Positions 10,127 through 17,769 of a stretch of 64,000 nt of DNA are shown here, piece by piece (position 1 is the first letter of the stretch; each line of letters begins with the position of its first letter). The notes under the pieces are model-generated. The model made no database searches. It had not been told where the DNA came from and saw nothing but the letters and a program-made list of their open reading frames with translations. The DNA is from Actinomadura hibisca NBRC 15177 (lineage in GTDB: Bacteria; Actinomycetota; Actinomycetes; Streptosporangiales; Streptosporangiaceae): the NCBI RefSeq assembly GCF_001552635.1, contig NZ_BCRO01000070.1:1-64000 (forward strand). The letters run 5' to 3'. The position numbers and the translations under genes were made by a program.

Positions 10127-12121
10127 ATGTCCAAGCGAGCCCGCGGGCGGGCGCACGCCCGGACGACGCGACGCCGGCCGGTCCGCGCGCCGCTGCGCCG
10201 GGTGGTCGCCATGGCGACCGGCGCGGCGCTGGTGGCCGGCACGGCGACGGGCTGCTTCGCCGAGCCGTCGGCGATGCCGACCGTCCGCGACTTCCTCATC
10301 GCCTGGCAGGTCGGCAACTACAAGGCCGCCTCCAAGCTCACCACCGGCGCCGACCAGACGGCGGTGGAGAGGACCCTCGGCCAGGTGCGCACCCAGCTGG
10401 ACGCGGTGTCGATGAAGCTGGCGCTGGGCGTGCCGGTCCAGCCCGGCAGCAACAGGAAGACCGGGGTGGCGATCGTCAAGAAGGGCGATTCGGCCGACGC
10501 GCGGTTCTCGGTCAAGTTCGACCTGGGCGAGAACGGCAAGCCCTGGACCTACACGGGCCTGATGCGGCTCAAGCGGATCGGCGGCCACTGGAAGGTGGTC
10601 TGGGACCCCTCGATCATCCATCCGCGGCTGAAGGAGGGGCAGCGGCTGGCGGTGGTCACCGAGACCCCGAACCGCGAGACGATCCGGGACTCCAAGGACC
10701 GGTCGTTGCTGAGCCCGGTCGCGGCGACGGTGGTGGGCGTCACGCCCGGCCGCCTCGCCGACCCCAAGCGCACCCTGGACCAGCTCGCCAAGGCCACCCG
10801 GCTGGACGGCAACCGCCGCCTGGACGTGACGCGGCTGCTGGGCCGGGTCCGTTCGGCCCCGCCGCAGCAGTTCCTGCCGCTGCTGACGTTGCAGCGGCCC
10901 ACCCACAACGCGCTGATCATGCAGCTGCGCGGCATCGCGGGCGTCGAGGTGACGACCCGGGCGCTGCCGATCGGCGCGGCGCAGGCCCCCGAGGTCGTCG
11001 GCACGCTGGGCCCGGCCACCGCCGACAAGCTCCAGACCGTCGGCGCGCCCTACCAGCCCGGCGACACCATCGGCACCGAGGGCCTCCAGCTCCACCAGCA
11101 GCGGCGGCTGGCGGGCACGCCCACCGTCCGGGTGGTCGCGCAGGACGCGGCGGGCAAGGACGTCCAGGAGCTGATCTCCTGGCCGGGCGAGACGCCGCAG
11201 CCGGTGCGCACGTTCCTGAGCCGCGACCTGCAGAAGCGCGCCGACCAGGCGCTGGCGGGCGTGCCGTACCCGGCCTCGATGGTCGCGGTGCGCTCGGCCC
11301 AGGGCGAGGTGTGGGCGGCCGCCAACCACAACACCGGCGGTAAGAACCTGGCGCTGGAGGGGCACTACCCGCCCGGCGCCACCTTCGCGATCATCGCGGC
11401 CGGGCCGCTGATGAACGCCGGGGTGACGCTGAACACCAAGGTCCCGTGCCCCGCCCGGGTGGACGTGGGCGGCGGCGGGGCCATCGTCAACCCCGCCGGG
11501 GCCCGTCCCGCCGCGCCGTTCCAGAACCATCTGGCGCAGAGCTGCGCGACGCTGCTGGCGTCGCTGGCGGGCAAGGTGGACAACGGGACGCTGATGTCGG
11601 CGGTGGCGCGGTTCGGGTTCGGCAAGAACCTGAACCTGAGCGTCCCGTCGTTCTCGGGCACGGTTCCGGCGCCCGCCAACGACGGGGAGAAGGCGGCGCT
11701 GCTGGCGGGCCAGGGCAAGGTGCGGGTGAGCCCGCTGTCGATGGCGCTGGTGGCGGGCGCGACCGAGGTGGGCAACTGGCGTCCCCCGCAGCTGCTGCAG
11801 AACCCGCGCAACACCGAGCTGGCCCCGTCGCAGGCGCTGGACTCCACCACCAGCGGCGACCTGGAGCGGATGTTGCGGCTGTCGACCAGGCAGGGCGCGG
11901 CCCGGAGCGCGGGCGCGCGGTCGGCGGAGCTGGGCATGGTGGCGACGGTCACCTATCCCGAGAACGGGCAGAACAAGACGGTCTCGTGGTTCGTGGGGAG
12001 CAACGGGGGCTACGGCTTCGCGATCGCGGTCGAGGGCAAGGCGGACATGGCCAGGATCGTCGGCGACTTCCTGTCCGGGACCTCCAGCGCCCCGGCGGGC
12101 ACGACGCCCCCGGCCCGCTGA
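10127..12121 (+). CDS. Catalytically degenerate PBP-like lipoprotein
   Basis: A 664-residue protein with a signal peptide and lipobox (TATGC), an NTF2-like MecA-N domain (residues about 48-165), a PBP dimerisation domain and a C-terminal transpeptidase-type domain (about 380-660). It aligns well with class B penicillin-binding proteins, but all three active-site motifs are lost. SxxK in YPPGSTFK is YPPGATFA (Ala at about 418 and 421). SxN is SCA (about 472-474). KTG is SAG (about 594-596). Structural residues around them (RVSPLSMALVAGA) are kept, which argues for selection on the fold. It is likely a non-enzymatic binding or scaffold protein of the cell wall machinery. ATG 10127 is preferred over GTG 10121 because of AAGG spacing. 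Confidence 0.9.
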   Translation: MSKRARGRAHARTTRRRPVRAPLRRVVAMATGAALVAGTATGCFAEPSAMPTVRDFLIAWQVGNYKAASKLTTGADQTAVERTLGQVRTQLDAVSMKLALGVPVQPGSNRKTGVAIVKKGDSADARFSVKFDLGENGKPWTYTGLMRLKRIGGHWKVVWDPSIIHPRLKEGQRLAVVTETPNRETIRDSKDRSLLSPVAATVVGVTPGRLADPKRTLDQLAKATRLDGNRRLDVTRLLGRVRSAPPQQFLPLLTLQRPTHNALIMQLRGIAGVEVTTRALPIGAAQAPEVVGTLGPATADKLQTVGAPYQPGDTIGTEGLQLHQQRRLAGTPTVRVVAQDAAGKDVQELISWPGETPQPVRTFLSRDLQKRADQALAGVPYPASMVAVRSAQGEVWAAANHNTGGKNLALEGHYPPGATFAIIAAGPLMNAGVTLNTKVPCPARVDVGGGGAIVNPAGARPAAPFQNHLAQSCATLLASLAGKVDNGTLMSAVARFGFGKNLNLSVPSFSGTVPAPANDGEKAALLAGQGKVRVSPLSMALVAGATEVGNWRPPQLLQNPRNTELAPSQALDSTTSGDLERMLRLSTRQGAARSAGARSAELGMVATVTYPENGQNKTVSWFVGSNGGYGFAIAVEGKADMARIVGDFLSGTSSAPAGTTPPAR

Positions 12122-12135
12122 GCGCCGTTCATCGC

Positions 12136-12167
12136 CCGGGAACCCCTGCCGTTACAGGGGTTCCCGG
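12136..12167 (+). terminator. Terminator of the smpB-PBP-like unit
   Basis: A perfect 13-bp stem (CCGGGAACCCCTG at 12136-12148 with CAGGGGTTCCCGG at 12155-12167) and a 6-base loop lie 15 bases after the stop codon at 12121. Confidence 0.85.
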
Positions 12168-12206
12168 CTCCGTTACCACTTTGTGATCTCTTTACGTCGG
12201 GGGCGC

Positions 12207-12231
12207 AACCCTCCGGCCGGTCCCGAGCGTC
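12207..12231 (+). promoter_or_regulatory. ECF-type sigma promoter candidate
   Basis: AACC at 12207-12210 and CGTC at 12228-12231 are separated by 17 bases. This matches the usual AAC -35 / CGTC -10 pattern of extracytoplasmic-function sigma factors. No annotated gene follows before ssrA, but a strong hairpin does, so it may drive a small RNA. An ECF sigma factor is encoded at 40863-41786, with no evidence that it acts here. Confidence 0.45.
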
Positions 12232-12237
12232 TTTACG

Positions 12238-12383
12238 GGTGACTGGGACACCGCTTGGGGGGTTGCGGACTCAGTCGCCGTGATGAGACCAGAGCCTCGT
12301 CTCGGGGGAGGCTCTGCCGTCCGGACCGGCCCGACCCTGCCGGTCGGCCCCGGTGGGCGCGATCCGTTCGCGCCCACCGGGGC
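12238..12383 (+). ncRNA. Candidate small structured RNA
   Basis: From the predicted start near 12238 the sequence folds into two hairpins. CAGAGCCTC at 12290-12298 pairs with GAGGCTCTG at 12308-12316. A perfect 16-bp stem, 12347-12362 with 12368-12383 around a 5-base loop, looks like a terminator. The unit is about 145 bases with no convincing coding frame. A 14-codon GTG frame at 12239-12283 is the only short frame near the start. It lies between the PBP-like gene and ssrA. Confidence 0.4.
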
Positions 12384-12431
12384 GTCACTCTCCCCGCCCC
12401 CGGATCTTCCCTCCCCCCGGCGGGAATCCCG

Positions 12432-12461
12432 TTGGCATCACGGGCGTTAACCTTGTAGCGT
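12432..12461 (+). promoter_or_regulatory. Probable ssrA promoter
   Basis: TTGGCA (12432-12437) and TAGCGT (12456-12461) with an 18-base spacer resemble a housekeeping sigma promoter. Transcription would start near 12468, giving a short 5' leader removed when tmRNA is matured at 12515. Confidence 0.45.
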
Positions 12462-12514
12462 CAGCAATGCGGGCCCCTGCCAGCGGCAGGACGTCCGGCT
12501 TGACAACTCAACAT

Positions 12515-12887
12515 GGGGGTGACCGGCTTCGACTTCGGTAGGTCGAGCCAGGGGAAGCGGGTCGAGGGTGGTCGTCATGACCTCGTAAATCCTGTGACGG
12601 CGAACAAAAACTGCCAACAAGAAGCAGTCTGAGTTCGCTCTCGCCGCCTGAGGCGAGTAGCGACTCTGTCAGCCCGGGAGAGTCTCCGACCCGGGGTCTG
12701 GCATCGTAAGGAGACTCCACCTGCCCACCCGGTCGCGGGGTGAGTAGGAACAACTAACAGCGGCTGAGCCTGTCGGCGACTCGCCTGCGTGAGCGCCGGG
12801 GCTGAGAAAGCGACTATGCAGGCTGCACCCGGAGAAGCCCTGACTCATCACCGAAGGACGCGGGTTCGATTCCCGCCACCTCCACCA
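12515..12887 (+). ncRNA. ssrA: Transfer-messenger RNA (tmRNA)
   Basis: tmRNA rescues stalled ribosomes and tags the incomplete protein for proteolysis. The tRNA-like ends are clear: 5' GGGGGUG pairs with 3' CACCUCC before ACCA, and the T-arm GGGTTCGATTCCC is at 12862-12874. The 5' GACCGGCTTCGAC block is typical of one-piece tmRNA. The tag frame from GCC at 12613 to TGA at 12649-12651 encodes ANKKQSEFALAA (12 residues), ending in the degradation signal LAA. Length is about 373 nucleotides. Its partner smpB is at 9645-10118. Confidence 0.96.
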
Positions 12888-12890
12888 CAC

Positions 12891-12934
12891 CAAGTGCCCG
12901 GGCCCTGAGCGACAGCTCAGGGCCCGGGCACTTG
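12891..12934 (+). terminator. ssrA terminator
   Basis: A perfect 20-bp stem (12891-12910 with 12915-12934) around the tetraloop GACA begins four bases after the tmRNA CCA end. The 280 bases from here to the next gene show no further feature. Confidence 0.9.
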
Positions 12935-13214
12935 TGCTTTCAGGAGACCGGCCATGGCCCGTTCTGCCATCCTCCGCACTGCAACGACGGCACCGTCCTC
13001 GGACGCATCCGCCACCACTTCCTTACCGAGGGTGTTGTGAGCGGCTTTCGTGCCTTACCGTCGTAACGAGCAAGGAGTTCGGGACAGAGCCTGAGCCACC
13101 GCTGATCTCTTCGAGGCATGGAGCGTCGGAACGCGCCCTCGCCACCGCCTCCGTCCCCCTTACCTTCCTGCTGCCGGTGCGTCCTGGCGGAGCCATCGGC
13201 CGAGAGGTGCCCTG

Positions 13215-14207
13215 GTGACCATCTACTCCCAGCATCCGAACCGCGGCAAAGTGCAGATCCTGGCGACATATGAGGGGCCGGCCGGTGTCACGTCGTCGAC
13301 CGTGACGAGCCTTGCCGACGCGGCCCTCGCACGGCCCGTCGTCGAGGCGCTCAACCGGATCTCTGCGCTCGTCACTGTGCCCGTGAGCGTCTACGACGAG
13401 CGCGAGGGCGGTTTCCGGCACTACCCGGAGGCCCACATCGCGGCCCTGACCCAGCGGGACGCGCGTCCCGGTCTGCTCGAGGGAGCGCACAGCCTGTGGT
13501 ACGAGTACGTCAAGCTGCTGCTCCATCAGGCGCTGGCTGATCTGGACCGTGCGATGGCGGCGGTGCCCGGGCCGGTCCGTACGGCGATCGAGGCGGAGTT
13601 GGAGGTCGAAGCCCGCGAGTTGACGTACGCATTGGCCGAATACTCTGAGGGAACCGAGCCGCCGGAGACGGATGACCGACGGTACTGGGAGTTTGCTTCC
13701 CCGTTCGTGCTCTTCGACGGCGGAGCTCCGGAACTGGACCGGCGGATTCGCACGTCCATGAACCGGAAGGAAGCCGAAATCACCGATGGGCGGCGCGAGA
13801 CGACGGTGGCTGACCTGAGACTGCTGGCCGACGTTTTCGCGTTGTACCGAGGTGGAGAGGCCCGTTTCGAGGCCGAGCATCTTGCGATCTTCGATGAGCC
13901 GGATGGCTCCGACGGTTACTACCTTGCGATCGATGCGCCACAGCCCGATCACCCCCTCCGCGGCGCGTGGAGTGTCGACGTCTGCCGCTGGGTGCCCGAC
14001 GATCCGGAGGAGGAAGAGCCGAGCAGCGCGACGGGGCACACGATCGCGAGCTGTGCCCTCGCGACCCGGCCGACCGCCACCGAGATTGCCGATCTGCTGA
14101 ACCTCGGCGCCGAGAAGCCCGAAAGACTCGCTGCGTGGGCTGAGACGCCCGTCGGTGAGGTGCTCGTCGGCACGGGCTTCGCCGTCACGGAGCGGTCCGA
14201 AGCCTGA
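13215..14207 (+). CDS. Hypothetical protein next to ssrA
   Basis: A 330-residue soluble protein from a GTG at 13215. I do not recognise the family. It has no signal peptide or membrane helix and is acidic, with a long helical middle (about 105-160). A glutamate run (PDDPEEEEPSS) comes late in the sequence. It stands alone between ssrA and a nucleotidyltransferase-like gene pair, in a stretch with visibly weaker GC3 bias than the flanking core genes. This suggests accessory DNA inserted downstream of ssrA, a common integration site. Codon use and the lack of shadow-frame overlap support that it is translated. Confidence 0.6.
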   Translation: MTIYSQHPNRGKVQILATYEGPAGVTSSTVTSLADAALARPVVEALNRISALVTVPVSVYDEREGGFRHYPEAHIAALTQRDARPGLLEGAHSLWYEYVKLLLHQALADLDRAMAAVPGPVRTAIEAELEVEARELTYALAEYSEGTEPPETDDRRYWEFASPFVLFDGGAPELDRRIRTSMNRKEAEITDGRRETTVADLRLLADVFALYRGGEARFEAEHLAIFDEPDGSDGYYLAIDAPQPDHPLRGAWSVDVCRWVPDDPEEEEPSSATGHTIASCALATRPTATEIADLLNLGAEKPERLAAWAETPVGEVLVGTGFAVTERSEA

Positions 14208-14402
14208 TCCGGTCTGGGCGGCAAGCCATGGGTGGCCGCTACCGCGCTGAGCCTAAGACTGGAGCACAAGGCTGCCCCGCCCTGTGCCGGGGCGGAGCCG
14301 ATTTCGTCCTTTGCAGCGGTGTCGTTGGGCGACACCCGGAAAAATCTGGCCTAATACGGCCTGTGCCTGCGCGCACGCAAGATCAGCGGTCATCATGCGC
14401 GC

Positions 14403-14951
14403 ATGACCAGGAGTAGCGCGGCAGGACCGCCTGATCTGGTCAACGGGCAGATTCCGCCGGGACGGTGGGTTTGTTCCGTTGAACAGGCTGAGACGGCCTA
14501 TATCAAGGGTCAGAGTGGTGATCGGGAGGAGATCTGGGGGCAGTGGCTGCGGCTGACCGCCGCGCTGCAGAAGGTGCTGGGGGAGATCCCAGCGTGCTGG
14601 TTGTCAGGAAGCCTGTTTACGGACAAGGCCGATCCCAATGACATCGACTGCTTGTACATCGTGGACACGGCGAAATACAACGAGGCGCTGGGGGGCGACC
14701 CGAAAGTGGCCCAGCTGGTCAATGCCGCGACGGAGGGGCGGGTCAAAGACCTCTACGGGCTGCGTATCGATTCCTACATTCTGGAGTGGATGCCGACCCC
14801 CGGTCCGGTGCCGACCGCCGAGACCAGGCAGTATTTGTGGAAACGTGGGTACTGGGACGACCTGTGGAGCCGGATCCGCAGCGACGACCCTCGCCTGGAC
14901 TCCATTCCGCGACGGGGCTATCTGGAGGTGATCATCGATGGGTACAGATGA
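14403..14951 (+). CDS. Nucleotidyltransferase-like protein
   Basis: A 182-residue protein whose centre reads WLSGSLFTDKADPNDIDCLYIVD. This has the form of a nucleotidyltransferase-fold active site: Gly-Ser at about 69-70 and an Asp-Ile-Asp pair at about 80-82. It resembles the minimal NTase/DUF6932-type proteins often found in accessory loci. Substrate and reaction are unknown; family members transfer nucleotides to proteins, tRNAs or small molecules. Its stop overlaps the start of the next gene by 14 bases, so the two are translated together. That coupling and the position beside ssrA suggest a two-component accessory module, which is inference. Confidence 0.7.
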   Translation: MTRSSAAGPPDLVNGQIPPGRWVCSVEQAETAYIKGQSGDREEIWGQWLRLTAALQKVLGEIPACWLSGSLFTDKADPNDIDCLYIVDTAKYNEALGGDPKVAQLVNAATEGRVKDLYGLRIDSYILEWMPTPGPVPTAETRQYLWKRGYWDDLWSRIRSDDPRLDSIPRRGYLEVIIDGYR

Positions 14952-15906
14952 CCTGACCTGGTTCCTTGAGCGCACTCCGGAACCAGTGGGGCCGTCGCCG
15001 GCGCCGGGTGCGCCAGGCGAGTGGAGCGAGCGCTCCATCGAGGCGTTCATCGCCAAGCGGGGCGGCCAGGTGCGCGCCCTGCGGTCCCATGGCGAACTGC
15101 GCCTATACGGTGCTGGCGTGCGAGAGCACTCGGCCGAACTCAGCCTGGTCGGGCAGATTGCGGCAGGGTGGCAGCGAGCGGTATCGGCCACAGGAGCGGC
15201 TCTGGAGCAAGCCAAGGCGCTCCGCGGTGTACTGCCCGCCGAGATCGTCAGCCGGACCACCCTTGTGCTGAATGCCGCCCCGTTGGCTGGCTCGATCGTC
15301 TTGACGGTCGAACCGCAGAGCCCGTCCCTGGAAGAGGTCGAACCGGGAGGGAATGTGGCGATGATCGACCCTCCCCGTCCGTTGGCCGATCGCGCCTCGG
15401 AGGAGCTGATCGCGCTGCTGGGCAGGTTCAGCACTGATGTTCCGGTAGATGAGGAACTCGCGAGCGCGCTACGGGAACTCGGGCCCCGCGTGGGAAGCAC
15501 TCTCGCCAACCTCGCCAGGGCAATCAGTCGTTCAGAGATCAGCTTGGACGCCACCTGGGCAGAACCCGGCAACGCCACCGTCAGGGCCAGCATCACGCCC
15601 ACGACGGCCCGCCGCATGCAGAAGTTCGTGGCTGGCCGGGGTCTGGACGCCGAAGAGCAAACCTTCACTGGTGTGCTGCGCACTGTTTCCGACATGCAGC
15701 ACTGGCTGGTCGCGCTGCCCGACGGCGAAACCGTGAAGATGAGTGCGAGCGAGCTGGAGCCCACCGAGATCAGCAGATGGCACATCGGTGCCGCTGTGGA
15801 GCTGCGCGTGCGAGTCGCATTGCAGGAGCAGCCGGACGGCCACGTGCGCCGCTCGCTCACCATCCTGCAGATTTCCCCCATGGACGATTCTCTGGACGAT
15901 GACTAG
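14938..15906 (+). CDS. Hypothetical partner of the NTase-like gene
   Basis: A 322-residue protein with no family I recognise. The start ATG lies inside the upstream gene's last codons. No signal peptide or transmembrane helix is seen. The N-terminal 40 residues are Pro-rich, residues about 40-230 look mixed alpha/beta, and the last 90 residues alternate in a beta-rich pattern (GVLRTVSDMQHWLVALPDG, VELRVRVALQEQPDG) that could be a small barrel. The overlapping arrangement implies fixed stoichiometry with the NTase-like protein. A strong terminator follows. Confidence 0.65.
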   Translation: MGTDDLTWFLERTPEPVGPSPAPGAPGEWSERSIEAFIAKRGGQVRALRSHGELRLYGAGVREHSAELSLVGQIAAGWQRAVSATGAALEQAKALRGVLPAEIVSRTTLVLNAAPLAGSIVLTVEPQSPSLEEVEPGGNVAMIDPPRPLADRASEELIALLGRFSTDVPVDEELASALRELGPRVGSTLANLARAISRSEISLDATWAEPGNATVRASITPTTARRMQKFVAGRGLDAEEQTFTGVLRTVSDMQHWLVALPDGETVKMSASELEPTEISRWHIGAAVELRVRVALQEQPDGHVRRSLTILQISPMDDSLDDD

Positions 15907-15943
15907 CACTCTGTGAAGGGGCGAGCACGGTTTCGACGGTAAT

Positions 15944-15985
15944 GATGACGGCCCTCACCCTTTGCAAGGTGTGAGGGCCGTCATC
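15944..15985 (+). terminator. Terminator of the NTase-like gene pair
   Basis: A 15-bp perfect stem, GATGACGGCCCTCAC (15944-15958) with its complement at 15971-15985, and a 12-base loop lie 37 bases after the stop at 15906. Confidence 0.8.
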
Positions 15986-16048
15986 GTCACGCATGCGCGG
16001 CTGCGCGGGAAATCCGCGCGAGCGCGTTAATAATCTTGCTCAGGTATG

Positions 16049-16312
16049 TCAGGGTGGATGCTGGCGCCAGGTGCTAGAAAGTGCCGTATCCTCCCAGGCT
16101 GTAGTTCCTCTTCGGCCCCTCGTGTCTGGCAGCCGGGCGAGCTTCGTCGGGGCGATGTCGGGCCGGTTGGCCGTGAGGTTCCGCAGCGCCTCGTCCAGGA
16201 TGCGGTCGGTCCACTTGGCCTGCACCGCGCCGGACTGGGCGACCCGGATGAGGAGGTCGCGGAGGGTGTTGCCGTAGAGGACGTTGGCGTCGTAGACCAC
16301 GACGAAGGGCAC
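16049..16312 (-). pseudogene. Truncated PIN-domain toxin
   Basis: The first 60 residues (MPFVVVYDANVLYGNTLRDL, then WTDRILDEALRNL) are a typical PIN-domain ribonuclease start, including the first acidic metal ligand in YDANVLY. Full-length members are roughly 180 residues. After APTKLARL the frame runs into 25 unrelated residues and stops, so the later catalytic acids are missing. The rest of the gene is not found downstream, so this is a deletion, not a simple frameshift. It starts by GTG two bases after the stop of the antitoxin-like gene at 16315-16770, the normal arrangement for an antitoxin-toxin operon. Confidence 0.75.
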
Positions 16313-16314
16313 GG

Positions 16315-16770
16315 TCAGATTCCCAGTTCCTGTCCGAGCTCCGCCAGTTCGTCAGCTGCGGCCCGGCCGTCGGCCTCAGTCCGTCTCTTGTACTCCATGA
16401 GGTCGTCGAACCGGACGCGGCGGTGCCTGCCCACCAACCGGTACGGGATCTCGCCGCCTTCCAGGAGGCCGATCAGGTAGGGGCGGGACACGTTGAGCAT
16501 GTCCGCCGCCTGCTGGGTGGTCAGCTCGCTGTGGGAGGGCATCACGGACACGCCTCGCCCGGCCGCCGCCTGACTCAGGATGAAGGCCAGCAGGGAGACG
16601 GCTTCGCGCGGCAGGACCAAGGCTTCCCGGCCGCCGACCTCGCCGACGACCTGGATGGTCTGTTCGTCCGGGTGGCGCATGAGATACGCCTTGATCCGCT
16701 TCATCGCACGGTCGGCCACCTCGGAGTCGATGGCTCCCGGCTCGATGCGTTTGACCTGCACGCCTGTCAT
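16315..16770 (-). CDS. Antitoxin-like excisionase-family HTH protein
   Basis: A 151-residue protein with a C-terminal excisionase/MerR-type helix-turn-helix (SELTTQQAADMLNVSRPYLI, then GEIPYRLVGRHRRVRFDDLMEY), a form common in antitoxins paired with PIN toxins. The start ATG at 16770 follows a perfect AGGAGG at the right spacing; the open frame upstream is non-coding. The N-terminal half probably binds the toxin. Its toxin partner directly downstream is truncated, so the protein may now be only an autoregulator or an orphan antitoxin. Confidence 0.8.
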   Translation of the reverse strand: MTGVQVKRIEPGAIDSEVADRAMKRIKAYLMRHPDEQTIQVVGEVGGREALVLPREAVSLLAFILSQAAAGRGVSVMPSHSELTTQQAADMLNVSRPYLIGLLEGGEIPYRLVGRHRRVRFDDLMEYKRRTEADGRAAADELAELGQELGI

Positions 16771-16922
16771 CACGCCTCCTTCGACTCTCTTCGCAGTATG
16801 TGCAGCAAACGAAGCAGACGCAAATGTTCCCCGGCCGCCTGTGGATTGATGGAGATCTCTATGTGGCGTTTTGGTGCAGTGGGGAGGCGGTGCGCGGCCA
16901 GTCTCGTGGAGGGACGGGAGAA

Positions 16923-17705
16923 TCAGGCGCGGGCGTAGCGGGCTGGGGTTGTGCCTACCGTCGCGGTGAAGTCTCTGGTCAGGTGTGACTGGTCCGCGTA
17001 GCCCAGGTCGGCTGCCAGGGACGCCCAGTCCACGGGGGTGCCCTGGTCGGCGCGGGACGCTGCTTCGTGCAGGCGGGCTCGGCGGAGCACCCATTTCGGG
17101 CTTACGCCTACGTACTCCGCGAACAGGCGTTGCAGGGTTCGGACTGACATGCCTGCTTCTTCGGCCACCTGGTCCACGCGCAGGAGGGACGGGGAAGTCG
17201 TGATGCGTTCGACGATTCCCGCTACGTCTTCGGCCAGGCTGTCGGGGGCCTTGGGGAGGCGGGGGAGTAGGAATTCCTCGGCTTGGGCCGCCATTGCTTC
17301 GGTGTCTCCGGCGGCCAGGACCGTTGGGGTCCAGGTGGTTATTTCTGGGCCGAAGAAGTCGGTGGCTGGGATCCGTTGGTCTGCCAGGTCCGCGATCGGG
17401 CCGTTTGTGAAGGGGCGGAAGCCTCCTGGGCGGAATTTCACGCCCAGTACCTGGCCCGCGCCTTCTAGGCGGCGCACGAACAGGTTCCTGTCCACGCCGT
17501 AGACGCGTGCCTCGGGCTCCTCGAACACCAGGTGGATGTTCGGGTGGGCCAGCACCTTCGTGTCCAGCGGCTCCGGGACGTCCCAGCGGACGTGCCAGTA
17601 GAACTCGACGAAACGGGCCGCGTGCGGGCCGGGCCGGTGTGTCGCGGAGCGCACCGTCTCGTCCTGCTTCCTCGGGTAGAGGAGGCCCCGGGGCGTGTCC
17701 GTCAT
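16923..17705 (-). CDS. AraC-family transcriptional regulator
   Basis: A 260-residue regulator. The N-terminal part (about 1-140, including HLVFEEPEARVYGV and LGVKFRPGGFRPF) matches the ligand-sensing domain common in stand-alone actinomycete AraC proteins. The C-terminal double helix-turn-helix spans about 165-258 (VDQVAEEAGMSVRTLQRLF and LGYADQSHLTRDF). It is divergent from the gene at 17770 with only 64 bases between starts, so it most likely controls that gene and itself. The inducer is unknown. Confidence 0.9.
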   Translation of the reverse strand: MTDTPRGLLYPRKQDETVRSATHRPGPHAARFVEFYWHVRWDVPEPLDTKVLAHPNIHLVFEEPEARVYGVDRNLFVRRLEGAGQVLGVKFRPGGFRPFTNGPIADLADQRIPATDFFGPEITTWTPTVLAAGDTEAMAAQAEEFLLPRLPKAPDSLAEDVAGIVERITTSPSLLRVDQVAEEAGMSVRTLQRLFAEYVGVSPKWVLRRARLHEAASRADQGTPVDWASLAADLGYADQSHLTRDFTATVGTTPARYARA

Positions 17706-17769
17706 ATCAACAGGTTAGTGGCGTGTTTCTTCAAGAGGGCGGCGTGGTCGCGCTCTTAGGTTCGAGGGC

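Noticed and set aside
12255-12541. Short plus-strand frames between the PBP-like gene and ssrA
   Set aside because: They cross the terminator hairpin and the tmRNA and have no ribosome site; the region is better explained as non-coding RNA.
15921-15943. tmRNA-like 5' block (GGTTTCGAC) after the NTase pair, possible att duplicate
   Set aside because: Only about ten bases match the tmRNA 5' end, integration normally duplicates the 3' end, and no T-arm copy is present.
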